Positions 53,865 to 62,329 of a stretch of DNA of 64,000 bases are shown in pieces. A model generated the notes under the pieces. The model was not told where the DNA came from and ran no database searches. It saw only the letters and a program-made list of their open reading frames with translations. The stretch is from Lachnospiraceae bacterium (GTDB lineage Bacteria > Bacillota > Clostridia > Lachnospirales > Lachnospiraceae), in assembly GCA_009774535.1 (NCBI GenBank), contig VSNY01000002.1, forward strand, positions 10,665-74,664, written 5' to 3'. Numbering within the stretch: the stretch's first letter is position 1; every line of letters begins with the position of its first letter. Position numbers and translations under genes: made by a program.

Positions 53865-54641
53865 ATGTGGAACCGGATCGGGTTAAAAGAAGATTCAAAA
53901 ACATTGCTGCGTCTGAATTACTGGCCGTTCGTGCTGGTAGCGTTTATCCATACGATAGTAGTCGGGAGCAGCGCGCGCAGAGGCAGCGGAGCAAACGTTG
54001 CCGGGGATTGGCGTAACCTGTACGAAGGCGGGTATTCTTATGGATATGACAGCTATTATGTGCTGAGAGACATCGTAAGGTCGCTTCTGCCGTTTTTCGG
54101 GCTGGCACTGGTCACTGTTATGGGCTTATGGGTAATTATGATCCTGTTGGATATCTTTGTGCTAAGTCCGATTGAAGTCGGCTGTAAGCGCTATATGACG
54201 ATGGCGCGCAGTGTGAAGCCGGAGTTTGGCGAGATGGCGTTTGTATTTAAGAACTGTTACGCAAATGTGGTAAAAACGATGTTTCTTAAGAGTCTGTATA
54301 CCTTTTTATGGACACTGCTGTTTGTGATCCCGGGAGTTGTCAAGGCATATGAATACCGGATGATCCCGTACTTAATGGCAGAATATCCGGATATGGCATC
54401 TGACGAAGCATTCCGTATCAGCCGGGAAATGATGACTGGCAATAAATGGGAAGCGTTTGTGCTGGATTTATCGTTTATCGGATGGAACCTGCTTTCAACG
54501 ATTACCTTGGGGCTGGTAGGAGTATTTTATGCCGGGCCTTATCAGATGCTGACAAATGCGGCGCTGTACCTGACTTTAAAAGAAACGCATCCGAGTTTTG
54601 GTTATGTACAGCAGGATGATAATTACTATTTTCAGAACTAA
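53865..54641 (+). CDS. DUF975 family membrane protein
   Basis: A 258-residue protein with about six TM segments (YWPFVLVAFIHTIVVGSSAR; LVTVMGLWVIMILLDIFVLS; TFLWTLLFVIPGVVKAYEYR; LGLVGVFYAGPYQMLTNAAL and others). The YEYRMIPYLMAEYP stretch and the order of helices are typical of DUF975 (YciC-like). Function unknown. The ATG at 53865 behind AAGGAAG is used; a TTG frame from 53763 would cross the terminator hairpin. Confidence 0.85.
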   Translation: MWNRIGLKEDSKTLLRLNYWPFVLVAFIHTIVVGSSARRGSGANVAGDWRNLYEGGYSYGYDSYYVLRDIVRSLLPFFGLALVTVMGLWVIMILLDIFVLSPIEVGCKRYMTMARSVKPEFGEMAFVFKNCYANVVKTMFLKSLYTFLWTLLFVIPGVVKAYEYRMIPYLMAEYPDMASDEAFRISREMMTGNKWEAFVLDLSFIGWNLLSTITLGLVGVFYAGPYQMLTNAALYLTLKETHPSFGYVQQDDNYYFQN

Positions 54642-54762
54642 GAGGATCATAAATGAAACGCAGATGGATACCGTAAGGTGTATTTCAGCCCCTTTGCAGG
54701 ACGGGTGTTCAGCAGAGGGGCTTTTCGGTATTTCAGAATGATTTTTACGAAAACGATTGTGT

Positions 54763-55041
54763 TCAGCAATAGAATTTGATTTCATCTGTTACAAAGAATT
54801 TCTTCCATTCGGCACAGATCAGAAAAAATTGTGCTGATATGATTGTCATTAATGTATTTAATTCCTTTTTCGGAATCTGGCATGCATTCGTAGCTAAGAT
54901 ACAGCCGCCTTTTTTTGTCAGCCAGATTTTGGTACCGTTTGGAGAAGGCTTTCCCTTTGATATGTGTACATGGATTGGTTCGTTATTCTCATTTGCCCAA
55001 AAATAAATTTTATAGCCGCTTACTGTGAATAAATCAGGCAA
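54763..55041 (-). CDS. DUF4160 family protein
   Basis: A 92-residue protein starting at TTG (55041), 7 bases behind GGGAGGA, inside the end of the preceding gene. LPDLFTVSGYKIYFWANENN plus EPIHVHISKG is the DUF4160 signature. DUF4160 genes commonly occur next to small partner genes and are suspected toxin-antitoxin-like modules; that is not shown here. The end overlap with its partner means the two are translated together. Function is otherwise unknown. Confidence 0.8.
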   Translation of the reverse strand: MPDLFTVSGYKIYFWANENNEPIHVHISKGKPSPNGTKIWLTKKGGCILATNACQIPKKELNTLMTIISAQFFLICAEWKKFFVTDEIKFYC

Positions 55042-55303
55042 TTTGGATTCCTCCCTCTGCTGCATACTTGTACAGCAAATGTGCATTACTTTGAAGCAGC
55101 TGCTCAAACAGGGTGATTTCTTCATCAGAATATCCCTCTTTTAGAATCCATTTATACTCTGGAAGTTCACATCTTGCAGAATCAAAGCCATCTTCTGTTG
55201 GTCGTTCAAAATGGACAATTACTTTCTGTACATTATTTTCTTCAATAATCTGCGAGTGGACAATCTCGGTTTCATCATATAACGTCATGTATGGGTACAT
55301 CAT
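55034..55303 (-). CDS. Small partner of the DUF4160 protein
   Basis: An 89-residue acidic protein, MMYPYMTLYDETEIVHSQII at the start and LYKYAAEGGIQIA at the end. I do not recognise a named domain. Its last codons contain the ribosome site and start codon of the DUF4160 gene, so the pair is translationally coupled. AGGAGG lies 11 bases before the first ATG. Pairing of two very small genes in this way is typical of two-component modules. Confidence 0.7.
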   Translation of the reverse strand: MMYPYMTLYDETEIVHSQIIEENNVQKVIVHFERPTEDGFDSARCELPEYKWILKEGYSDEEITLFEQLLQSNAHLLYKYAAEGGIQIA

Positions 55304-55456
55304 ATCTTTGTCATCCTCCTTTCATTTATTATATCCCCGTCTACTGCTAAATACAATCACTATTTTTATTGGAAATTCACTGTTTACAAACAGTTACTTT
55401 TCGCCTGATCTGTTCTTTCCATCGTTTTTTGCATGACTTTCCTAAAAAGATACGTT

Positions 55457-55936
55457 CTAAGCAGACAGCTTTACCAGTTCAAGCCCGCAGATTCCCCTGC
55501 GCAGGATACTTTCTGCTATAGACAAGTGGACAACAATGGATACAGAGCCTTTCGGGCTGCGGATGCGAAAGATTCCAGGCGCTTTTTTGCAAAAATCCTG
55601 TGGTTCTACCGCAATAGCTGCAGGCAGGCCGTTTGAGGCAAAAGTAACCTGTTTCGGCTGGTAAGGCAGCGGCGGCAGGAACCAAAATGTTTTTTGCTCC
55701 TTTTTTTGAGGGTGGATAAAAACACATGGCCGCCAGAGCTGCTCAGGAAGATATTGTTCAATCACCTGCTTTAAGGGGTCGCTGAACAGATGTTCCATTG
55801 CAAGATAATCAAATTTGTCTAACAGTGAAAGATCAATCATTGCGCGTACTGAAGGGTCTTCTGGTGCAGCGGATTCTTCAGGCGGCGCTTTTGGTATGGT
55901 AATGGTTCCGGATTGCCGGATCATAAAATAATCCAT
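55457..55936 (-). CDS. Unassigned protein paired with a pentapeptide-repeat gene
   Basis: A 159-residue soluble protein, MDYFMIRQSGTITIPKAPPE then AMIDLSLLDKFDYLAMEHLF. No catalytic or membrane motif is visible and I do not recognise the family. It lies 77 bases behind the pentapeptide-repeat gene on the same strand and so is likely co-expressed. The start has AGGAG 11 bases upstream. It could be a partner or immunity-type protein, but this is inference. Confidence 0.65.
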   Translation of the reverse strand: MDYFMIRQSGTITIPKAPPEESAAPEDPSVRAMIDLSLLDKFDYLAMEHLFSDPLKQVIEQYLPEQLWRPCVFIHPQKKEQKTFWFLPPLPYQPKQVTFASNGLPAAIAVEPQDFCKKAPGIFRIRSPKGSVSIVVHLSIAESILRRGICGLELVKLSA

Positions 55937-56013
55937 AGGTTTTGCAACTCCTTTCTGTCTGCTTGAAAACTGCCGGCGAATTGTGGATGGACTTTTCGGA
56001 TGCTTCTGTAATG

Positions 56014-57102
56014 TTATTCGTCTGTGATCTGTATGACACGCATCTGTTCCGGAGAAAGCGCGAATTCATGCAGACGCCTGCGGCTGAACTTGGCGCCGTC
56101 CATAATTGCTCCGGTAAAGTCTGCGTCACGGATTTTAGTCCGGCAGAAATCCGCGCGGGTCAGGTTGGCGTTTTGAAAATTAATCGGGCGAAATCCGGTG
56201 AGCATCCAGGTTTCCGTGTCAGGGACGCCGCGGTAGCCCGTCGTAACGCGAAAGCAGGCGTCGGTAAGATCAGCCCCGGAAAAATCCGCTTCATGTATCT
56301 GACAATACCGCAGATCCGCGCCGCGCAGACTGGCATGGCAAAAACGCGTCCCGTATAACAGAGAATCCTGAAAATCCGTTCCGTCCAGCGTCGTGCGGCG
56401 CAGATCTGAATAACGCAGGTCAATTTCAGACAGGTCTGCGCCGGAAAAATCAAGTCCGGAAAAATCTTCAAATGCATATGCAAATTCTTCCCGCAGTGAA
56501 AACCAGCGCAGCGCATCCGCAGACGTCCGGGTGCGGTTTTCTTTGTAGACGGCTTCGGTATAAGCCATATATTCACCGACGTTAACTTCAAATTCATCCG
56601 CGCGCCGCATCGACAGAAATGGTTCTGCTTCCACACAGGGGAGAATAGAATAACGGAATATGGATGCGACGTACCGGTAAAATACGCTGGCGCACAACAG
56701 CAGGAAAGAAATAGCTTCCTGCGCCGTCACAGCTCCGGCAAAGCGTTTGCGGCTGGACATGATTTCATCCCATAGCTCCCGGTATTTTGTAAATACAAAA
56801 GCATAATCAAAACTGCCCACCGCACGCTGTCCGGCGTCAAAGTACCAGTCGTCGTTGTATATGCGCACCTGCGCGAGTTCCTTTTTTTGTATCAGATTCG
56901 TAAATAAAAACGTATATTCCAGGTAGGAGATTTCTCCGATTTCGTTTTCTGCCTGCAGTCTGCATACGGTTTCACACATCTGTCTGAAATGGTCTTGGAA
57001 AACAGGAATGTATTCGTGCAGATGCTCCTGGTAAATCTGATCCATTTCAAACAGTTTGCGCGTATGTAATGCAGAGGCATATTGTTTAAATTCTTCGGTC
57101 AT
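56014..57102 (-). CDS. Pentapeptide-repeat protein with helical N-terminal domain
   Basis: A 362-residue protein. Residues ~1-215 are helical with no recognisable domain. From ~218 to ~345 it becomes a right-handed beta-helix of A(D/N)LxX repeats: FSGLDFSGADLSEIDLRYSD, then LRYCQIHEADFSGADLTDAC. Such folds mimic DNA or form binding scaffolds. The ATG at 57102 (11 bases after AGGAGG) is preferred over 57177. The domain pairing and neighbour hint at a toxin/immunity or secreted-effector module, but no such evidence is in the window. Confidence 0.8.
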   Translation of the reverse strand: MTEEFKQYASALHTRKLFEMDQIYQEHLHEYIPVFQDHFRQMCETVCRLQAENEIGEISYLEYTFLFTNLIQKKELAQVRIYNDDWYFDAGQRAVGSFDYAFVFTKYRELWDEIMSSRKRFAGAVTAQEAISFLLLCASVFYRYVASIFRYSILPCVEAEPFLSMRRADEFEVNVGEYMAYTEAVYKENRTRTSADALRWFSLREEFAYAFEDFSGLDFSGADLSEIDLRYSDLRRTTLDGTDFQDSLLYGTRFCHASLRGADLRYCQIHEADFSGADLTDACFRVTTGYRGVPDTETWMLTGFRPINFQNANLTRADFCRTKIRDADFTGAIMDGAKFSRRRLHEFALSPEQMRVIQITDE

Positions 57103-57217
57103 TTTGCCTGCGTCCTCCTTTGTGCAGTCCTGGTTTTTGCTTGTGTTTAGTGTACCACAAACAGAAGCGTTTGTCATGCAGTATTTTTGTAGTTTGCGGG
57201 TGATGCGGTGAGAGGGC

Positions 57218-57232
57218 GTAACAGTTCCATGG
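57218..57232. repeat. AACAGTTC repeat half-site near the RDD operon
   Basis: GTAACAGTTCCATGG is identical to the minus-strand start of the palindrome at 3269. GGAACAGTTAC follows 44 bases later (57275-57285), in the same sense rather than inverted. Confidence 0.4.
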
Positions 57233-57325
57233 GGGTATCATGTTATGGAGAGAGCCGGATTAGAGTACTTTGACGGAACAGTTACAGGCGTTATCAAAAT
57301 TATCCGTCTTTTTCCACATTTTTTA

Positions 57326-57376
57326 TTGACAAATTCATTTTCACATTATATACTTTTCATAACGAAAACGTTTTGG
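57326..57376 (+). promoter_or_regulatory. Promoter and operator of the RDD-GH65 operon
   Basis: TTGACA (57326-57331), 17-base spacer, TATACT (57349-57354). Starting 9 bases after the -10 is CGAAAACGTTTTGG (57363-57376), a palindromic LacI-type operator identical over 14 bases to the site at 60630. Confidence 0.8.
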
Positions 57377-57391
57377 GAAGGAGGCAGGAAA

Positions 57392-57823
57392 ATGAAGAAA
57401 ACAGTTGTCGTGCTTCGGGTCTTATGCACACTTTTAGACGCCATACTGATCATGATTCCTTTGCAGTTTCTAATGATCGGGGTATTCCAGGTACCCGCCG
57501 CTCAGGCGGATTTGCTGTACAAGTTTCTGTTTGCGGTATATGGAGCGCTGTTTACGGAATATTTGGGAGGCACACCGGGCAAATATCTGGGAAAGCTCTG
57601 CTGCGTGGATGTCAGCGGTACGAAAGCTCCGATTCTGTACACCGGACTTCGGGAACTGGTAAAGGCGATGTATTTTATTCCGGTGATCGGCTGGCTGGCG
57701 GCGGCAGTCAGTATCGTTATGATGACAGTGCGCAAGGACGGCAGGACTTTACATGATCTTGCCGGAAATACCAAAGTGGTCTGCCGCAGCGTTAAGGAAG
57801 GAGAACAGGATGGCAGCAGGTGA
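57392..57823 (+). CDS. RDD-family membrane protein
   Basis: A 143-residue protein with three to four TM segments, MKKTVVVLRVLCTLLDAILI, FAVYGALFTEYLGGTPGKYL and IPVIGWLAAAVSIVMMTVRK. GGTPGKYLGKLCCVDVSG and DGRTLHDLAGNTKVV are RDD-domain hallmarks. RDD proteins are linked to ion or osmolyte handling, but the role here is unknown. The start 57392 follows AAGGAGGCAGG; a frame from 57245 lacks one. It overlaps the next gene by 14 bases. Confidence 0.82.
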   Translation: MKKTVVVLRVLCTLLDAILIMIPLQFLMIGVFQVPAAQADLLYKFLFAVYGALFTEYLGGTPGKYLGKLCCVDVSGTKAPILYTGLRELVKAMYFIPVIGWLAAAVSIVMMTVRKDGRTLHDLAGNTKVVCRSVKEGEQDGSR

Positions 57824-58130
57824 AAGATCCATGCTTCTGATCCATGCAGCGGTGTATGCGGTGAATGAAAATTCTCTGCTGGCAGCGATGAATCCATTTT
57901 GTCTGCTGGCTGGCGCGGCGCTTGTATGTATCCTGGCATGGTATTGTGCAAAACGTTATCAAAATACGAATGATTTTAAGAAAAGCGTGTATGTTTATGT
58001 GCCTTGCGTGATTTTTTTGGATCTGCTCCTGCTGTTTGTTCTGGAGATCGATGCGCTGTTATGCATTGGCCTTGATCTATGCGGATTGATTGTGATGGCG
58101 CTGATATCCAATCATTATTTTTATTCGTAG
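57810..58130 (+). CDS. Small membrane protein of unknown family
   Basis: A 106-residue protein with two to three hydrophobic helices (FCLLAGAALVCILAWYC; VYVPCVIFLDLLLLFVLEID; ALLCIGLDLCGLIVMALISN). No named domain recognised. Its start (GGAGAACAGG before ATG) overlaps the RDD gene, so it is coupled to it. Probably works with the RDD protein in the membrane. Confidence 0.65.
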   Translation: MAAGERSMLLIHAAVYAVNENSLLAAMNPFCLLAGAALVCILAWYCAKRYQNTNDFKKSVYVYVPCVIFLDLLLLFVLEIDALLCIGLDLCGLIVMALISNHYFYS

Positions 58131-58173
58131 GAAGCGTTTGCAAAGGAGCTGCACAGGCATATGCAAAATTATC

Positions 58174-58200
58174 GTAACAGTTCAGGATCTGAACGGTTAC
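58174..58200. repeat. AACAGTTC/GAACGGTTAC palindromic repeat, copy 3
   Basis: GTAACAGTTC-AGGATCT-GAACGGTTAC, a short palindrome just before the GH65 ribosome site. One mismatch breaks perfect symmetry. Confidence 0.55.
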
Positions 58201-58232
58201 AAGTTTTATGTATTGGAAAAAGGAGAAAAAGT

Positions 58233-60578
58233 GTGAAAACGAATATGGATTATACAAAAGCAGAACAGTGGATCATCGGCGAACGGGCGTTTGACAGCAG
58301 ATATCTTGGAAAATGCGAATCTGTGATGTGCCTGGGAAATGGCTATATGTGTATCCGCAGCGCGACGGAAGAGTCTTATCTTGGTGAAACGAGGGATTTT
58401 TTTGTAGCGGGTACGTTCAATAAATTTGACAAAGATGAAGTGACAGAGCTTCCGAACGCGGCCGATATCATCCATTTTCCGATTGCGGTAAACGGACAGG
58501 AATTTTCTCTGGAAAAAGGCAGGATACACAGCTATTCCCGGGAATTGAATCTAAAGACCGGGGAACTGGTCCGGCTCGTAGAATGGGAAGCGCCTGCAGG
58601 GGAACGGCTGAAGATAGAATTTCGCAGGATCGTTTCGATGAAAGAACTGCATACCATGGCGCAGAAGATAACCATCGTGCCGTCAGGCCAGACGGTCAGC
58701 CTGAAATTTCTGCCGGGAATCGACGGCAGCGTGACGAACAGCGGTGTGCAGCATTTTTCTGAGGGCGATAAGCGGTTTTACGATGGCAAATTTATGCAGT
58801 CCTGTCAGACGACGACACAGTCAGGGATTGATTTTGTATTCACACAGACCTGTGACTTTTCTTGTGAAGGCAGTCCGTATGCGATGGAACAGCTGATTCA
58901 GATGGACCGCCGGAAGATCAGCTGCGAATATACATGCAGCCTTGCGGCCGGGAAAGAGCTGGTGATTGAAAAAATCAGCAATGTCTATACATCCAGGGAT
59001 AAAGAGATGGAAGGAAAGACGCTGGGGCAGCTGCAGCAGACAGGTCTTGAGGCATTAAAGCGCAGCGCGGCAGCTGGTTATGACGCGCTTGCGCGGGAGA
59101 GCGCGGCAGCATGGGCAGAACGCGTGTGGGATAAGACGCCGATTGTGATACGGTCGCAGCATCCGCTGGATCAGCTTGCGGTTCGGTTTGCGCAGTACCA
59201 TTTGTATGTGATGACGCCGGCGCATGATAACCGGATGAATATCGGGGCAAAAGGACTGAGCGGAGAAGGCTATAAGGGGCATACCTTCTGGGATACGGAT
59301 ATTTTCGCACTTCCATATTTTACCTTTACGGACCCGGACGTGGCGCGGTCGCTGGAAGAATACCGCTATCTGTCCCTGCCTGGCGCGCACAAAAAAGCGG
59401 CGGAAAATGGCTATGAGGGCGCGCAGTTCCCGTGGGAATCGGCTTGGCTTAACGATGGGGAAGTGACGCCTGTATGGGGTGCGGCAGATATCGTAACCGG
59501 ACAGCCGACCAAGATCTGGTCCGGATTTATTGAACAGCACATTACGGCGGACGTGGCGTATGGCGTATGGCAGTATTATATGGTTACCAGGGATCAGGAC
59601 TTTATGGACCGTTATGGATATGAACTGTTAATGGATACGGCGCTGTTTTGGGCTTCCCGTCTGGAATGGAGCGAAGAGGATCATCTGTACCATATCAACG
59701 ATGTGGTAGGGCCGGATGAGTACAAGGAACATGCGGACGATAACGCGTATACCAACTATATGGCGCATTGGAATATTGGCATTGCGATCCGTTATTATGA
59801 AGAACTGAAAGAGAAAAAACCTGAGATTTTTGCAAGGCTGAATAAGAAAATGGGGCTGGATCATGCCTGCCGGATTTGGAAAGAGCGCCGGGAGCTTATT
59901 TATCTGCCGAAGCCGCGTCCGCAGGATCTGGTTGTTGCACAGGACGCGAAATACCTTACATACCCGGTCATTGATCTGACCAAGTACAAACAGGCGAAAG
60001 AAGTAGGCACGCTGTTTCGGGAGTACAATTTGGAGCAGGTAAACCGGATGCAGGTGTCCAAGCAGGCAGATATTATGATCCTGTTTTTCCTGATGGAAGA
60101 TCTGTTTTCTCTGGATGTAAAACGGGCGAACTGGGATTATTATGAACCGAAGACGCTGCATGATTCTTCTTTGTCGCTGTCTACGCACGTAATACTTGCA
60201 AGTGATATGAAGGATAAAAAGCTGGCTTATGAGCTGTTTGAGCGGGCTGTACGTATCGATATGGGTGAAAATATGAAGTCTTCGGACGCCGGGATTCATG
60301 CTGCTTCGCTGGCCGGGATCTGGCAGTCGGTTGTCTATGGGTTTGGCGGCGTGCGTATGCTGCATGGCGATCTTCGGGTATGCCCGATGCTGCCGGACGC
60401 TTGGTCGAGCGTGGAGTTTTCCATTTGCTGGCATGGGCAGAAGCTGGAGATCTATGCAGATCACGAAGAGGTGCGTATAAAAAATATTACCGGAACAGAA
60501 AGTATAGAAATTGAAGTATATGGTGAAAAGCACCAAATTTCTAAAGAAATAACTGTAAAAATTGACGAAAATAAGTAA
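58233..60578 (+). CDS. Glycoside hydrolase family 65 disaccharide phosphorylase
   Basis: A 781-residue cytoplasmic enzyme cleaving an alpha-glucosyl disaccharide (maltose, kojibiose, trehalose or similar) with phosphate. GLSGEGYKGHTFWDTDIFAL is the substrate pocket, and the general-acid Glu lies in NDVVGPDEYKEH, as in GH65. The C-terminal ALASDMKDKK-like and GGVRMLHGDLRV segments complete the barrel. Which sugar is used cannot be decided here. GTG 58233 sits 7 bases after AGGAG, better than ATG 58161, which falls before the palindrome. It lies between RDD genes and a sugar ABC importer. Confidence 0.9.
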   Translation: MKTNMDYTKAEQWIIGERAFDSRYLGKCESVMCLGNGYMCIRSATEESYLGETRDFFVAGTFNKFDKDEVTELPNAADIIHFPIAVNGQEFSLEKGRIHSYSRELNLKTGELVRLVEWEAPAGERLKIEFRRIVSMKELHTMAQKITIVPSGQTVSLKFLPGIDGSVTNSGVQHFSEGDKRFYDGKFMQSCQTTTQSGIDFVFTQTCDFSCEGSPYAMEQLIQMDRRKISCEYTCSLAAGKELVIEKISNVYTSRDKEMEGKTLGQLQQTGLEALKRSAAAGYDALARESAAAWAERVWDKTPIVIRSQHPLDQLAVRFAQYHLYVMTPAHDNRMNIGAKGLSGEGYKGHTFWDTDIFALPYFTFTDPDVARSLEEYRYLSLPGAHKKAAENGYEGAQFPWESAWLNDGEVTPVWGAADIVTGQPTKIWSGFIEQHITADVAYGVWQYYMVTRDQDFMDRYGYELLMDTALFWASRLEWSEEDHLYHINDVVGPDEYKEHADDNAYTNYMAHWNIGIAIRYYEELKEKKPEIFARLNKKMGLDHACRIWKERRELIYLPKPRPQDLVVAQDAKYLTYPVIDLTKYKQAKEVGTLFREYNLEQVNRMQVSKQADIMILFFLMEDLFSLDVKRANWDYYEPKTLHDSSLSLSTHVILASDMKDKKLAYELFERAVRIDMGENMKSSDAGIHAASLAGIWQSVVYGFGGVRMLHGDLRVCPMLPDAWSSVEFSICWHGQKLEIYADHEEVRIKNITGTESIEIEVYGEKHQISKEITVKIDENK

Positions 60579-60593
60579 ATACCACTTTTTTTA

Positions 60594-60643
60594 TTGACTT
60601 CCAAAACGTTTTGGCGGACAATATAAATACGAAAACGTTTTGG
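60594..60643 (+). promoter_or_regulatory. Promoter with two LacI-type operators, sugar ABC operon
   Basis: TTGACT (60594-60599), 17-base spacer, GACAAT (60617-60622, a weak -10). The perfect palindrome CCAAAACGTTTTGG (60601-60614) fills the spacer. A second site, CGAAAACGTTTTGG (60630-60643), follows the -10. Two sites around the promoter suggest tight repression. Confidence 0.8.
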
Positions 60644-60741
60644 AACAGTACAAAACTGCTGAACGGTTCTAAAAAAATGTTCAAAAAGAAGCGGCAGCAG
60701 GGAAGGATATTCCAGCGGGGGAGAGTTATACTAAAACAAGA

Positions 60742-60775
60742 GGCGGTCTTGCGAAATCGTATAAGAAAGACCGCC
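60742..60775 (+). other. Leader hairpin before the solute-binding protein
   Basis: GGCGGTCTT and AAGACCGCC form a stem (16-base loop) ending 11 bases before the ribosome site AAAGGAGG. It may protect the transcript or affect translation. Confidence 0.5.
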
Positions 60776-60802
60776 GCACAAAAAAAGGAGGAATATGAAA
60801 TT

Positions 60803-62176
60803 ATGATGAAGAAGAAAATGAAAAGAGCGGCAGCATTGGCAGCGGCAGCGGTACTTGCAGTCAGCAGTATGGCGGCATGCGGCAGCGGTGACGACGGCAA
60901 ATCTGACAATTCCGCAGACAACACAAACGACGGCGCGAATACGGATAACGCAGATGATGGAAATGCGGATGCTTCCGGCGGCGACAGTACAGACGGCGCG
61001 GCAGCAGATTTTTCCGGCAAAAAGCTTGCAATCGGCGCATGGGGCGGCAATGATCAGGAAGCTGCAGCACTGGACAAGATGATTGCGGAATTTGAAAATG
61101 CAACTGGCGCGGATGTAGAGTTAAAAATATACACCGATTACAATACGCAGATCCAGGCAGACTTTGTAGCAGGCACGGCGCCGGACGCGTTCTACATTGA
61201 CGGCAGTATGTTCCCGTTCTACAGCAATCTTGGCGTTATGGAGCCGCTGGACAAAGAAGAAATGGATGCGGGACAGTACTATGAAAACCTTCTGAGCGCG
61301 TTTACCGCAGAAGACGGCACCGTTTACTGTATTCCGAAGGATGTTTCTACACTGGCGACTTACTACAATATCGACATGTTGGAAGAAGTCGGTGTGAAAC
61401 CGGAAGATATCCCGGACGCGCTGGACGATTACAAAGAATTTCTCACAGACCTGCAGGCGAAGCTGGATGAAAAACACGGCGAAGGCCAGGTAGCAGCTAT
61501 GACCTACAACCTGGATATGTCCAGAAACCTGTATATTTTGGAAGCAGACGGCGACAGCATTATTGATGAAGACGGAAAATCACAGTTAAGCCAGCCGGGG
61601 ATCTTAAGCAACCTGGAATTTATGACAGATCTGGCACAGTCCGGCTGCTGGCAGACGCCAAAGGATCTGGGCCTTGGCTGGAACGGAGAAGCGTTTGGCG
61701 CAGGAAAAGCAGCGATTATGGAAGAAGGCAACTGGGTCTATACCACACTGAAAAACGATTATGACGTGAACTTCGGTGTGAAAGAAATGCCGACCTATAA
61801 GGGAACACAGTATTCTATGGCATTTACGGTAGGCTGGGGCATTTCCGCAGCTTCCAAAGAAAAAGAACTTGCCAAAGCATGGATCAAATACGCAACAGGC
61901 ATTGACGGTATGGAAATCTGGTGCAGTGGCGCAGGGTGCCTGCCATCCCGTGCAGATGTGGCAGAGAAAATGGATGTTGAGAGCGATCCGGTCTGGAAAG
62001 TGCATTCTGATATGACAAAGATCGCAACACCATGGCAGAAAGGCACTACGATCGACATTGTCAATTCTAACTACCAGAACTTTGGCCCGTCAGCGTTTAA
62101 GGGTGAGTCTACGGCTGAAGAAGCAATGAAAAAAGTAGACGATCAGGCAAACAGCGAGATTGCAAACGCGCAGTAA
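60803..62176 (+). CDS. Extracellular sugar-binding lipoprotein (ABC importer)
   Basis: A 457-residue family-1 solute-binding protein. The signal (MMKKKMKRAAALAAAAVLAV) ends in a lipobox SSMAAC, so Cys is lipid-modified and the protein sits on the outer membrane face. A ~45-residue Asp/Asn/Gly/Ala/Ser linker follows. The body is a two-lobe binder (AIGAWGGNDQEAAALDKMIA; FVAGTAPDAFYIDG; IPKDVSTLATYYN). It collects an oligosaccharide for the two permeases downstream. ATG 60803 or 60806 are both possible, behind AAAGGAGG. Regulated by the operators upstream. Confidence 0.93.
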   Translation: MMKKKMKRAAALAAAAVLAVSSMAACGSGDDGKSDNSADNTNDGANTDNADDGNADASGGDSTDGAAADFSGKKLAIGAWGGNDQEAAALDKMIAEFENATGADVELKIYTDYNTQIQADFVAGTAPDAFYIDGSMFPFYSNLGVMEPLDKEEMDAGQYYENLLSAFTAEDGTVYCIPKDVSTLATYYNIDMLEEVGVKPEDIPDALDDYKEFLTDLQAKLDEKHGEGQVAAMTYNLDMSRNLYILEADGDSIIDEDGKSQLSQPGILSNLEFMTDLAQSGCWQTPKDLGLGWNGEAFGAGKAAIMEEGNWVYTTLKNDYDVNFGVKEMPTYKGTQYSMAFTVGWGISAASKEKELAKAWIKYATGIDGMEIWCSGAGCLPSRADVAEKMDVESDPVWKVHSDMTKIATPWQKGTTIDIVNSNYQNFGPSAFKGESTAEEAMKKVDDQANSEIANAQ

Positions 62177-62230
62177 AAATCAGATAAAATCAATATAGCA
62201 ATTTTGCTGAGGGAGTGATCTGATCGTTTT

Positions 62231-62309
62231 GCCAGTATTGTGTGCCGTTTAGGCGGGAGCCGGGCCGGCAGGCGGAAGCGCCGCTTGCCGGCCCGGGCGC
62301 AGTACTGGC
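62231..62309 (+). other. Large intercistronic stem-loop in the ABC operon
   Basis: CGGGCCGGCAGGCGG (62261-62275) and CCGCTTGCCGGCCCG (62281-62295) form a 15-bp stem with a 5-base loop. Outer arms GCCAGTATTG (62231-62240) and CAGTACTGGC (62300-62309) extend it. No T-run follows. Position between binding protein and permease is typical of RNA-stabilising stems that keep the binding-protein message abundant. Confidence 0.75.
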
Positions 62310-62329
62310 AGAAATGAAAAGGGATTTGA

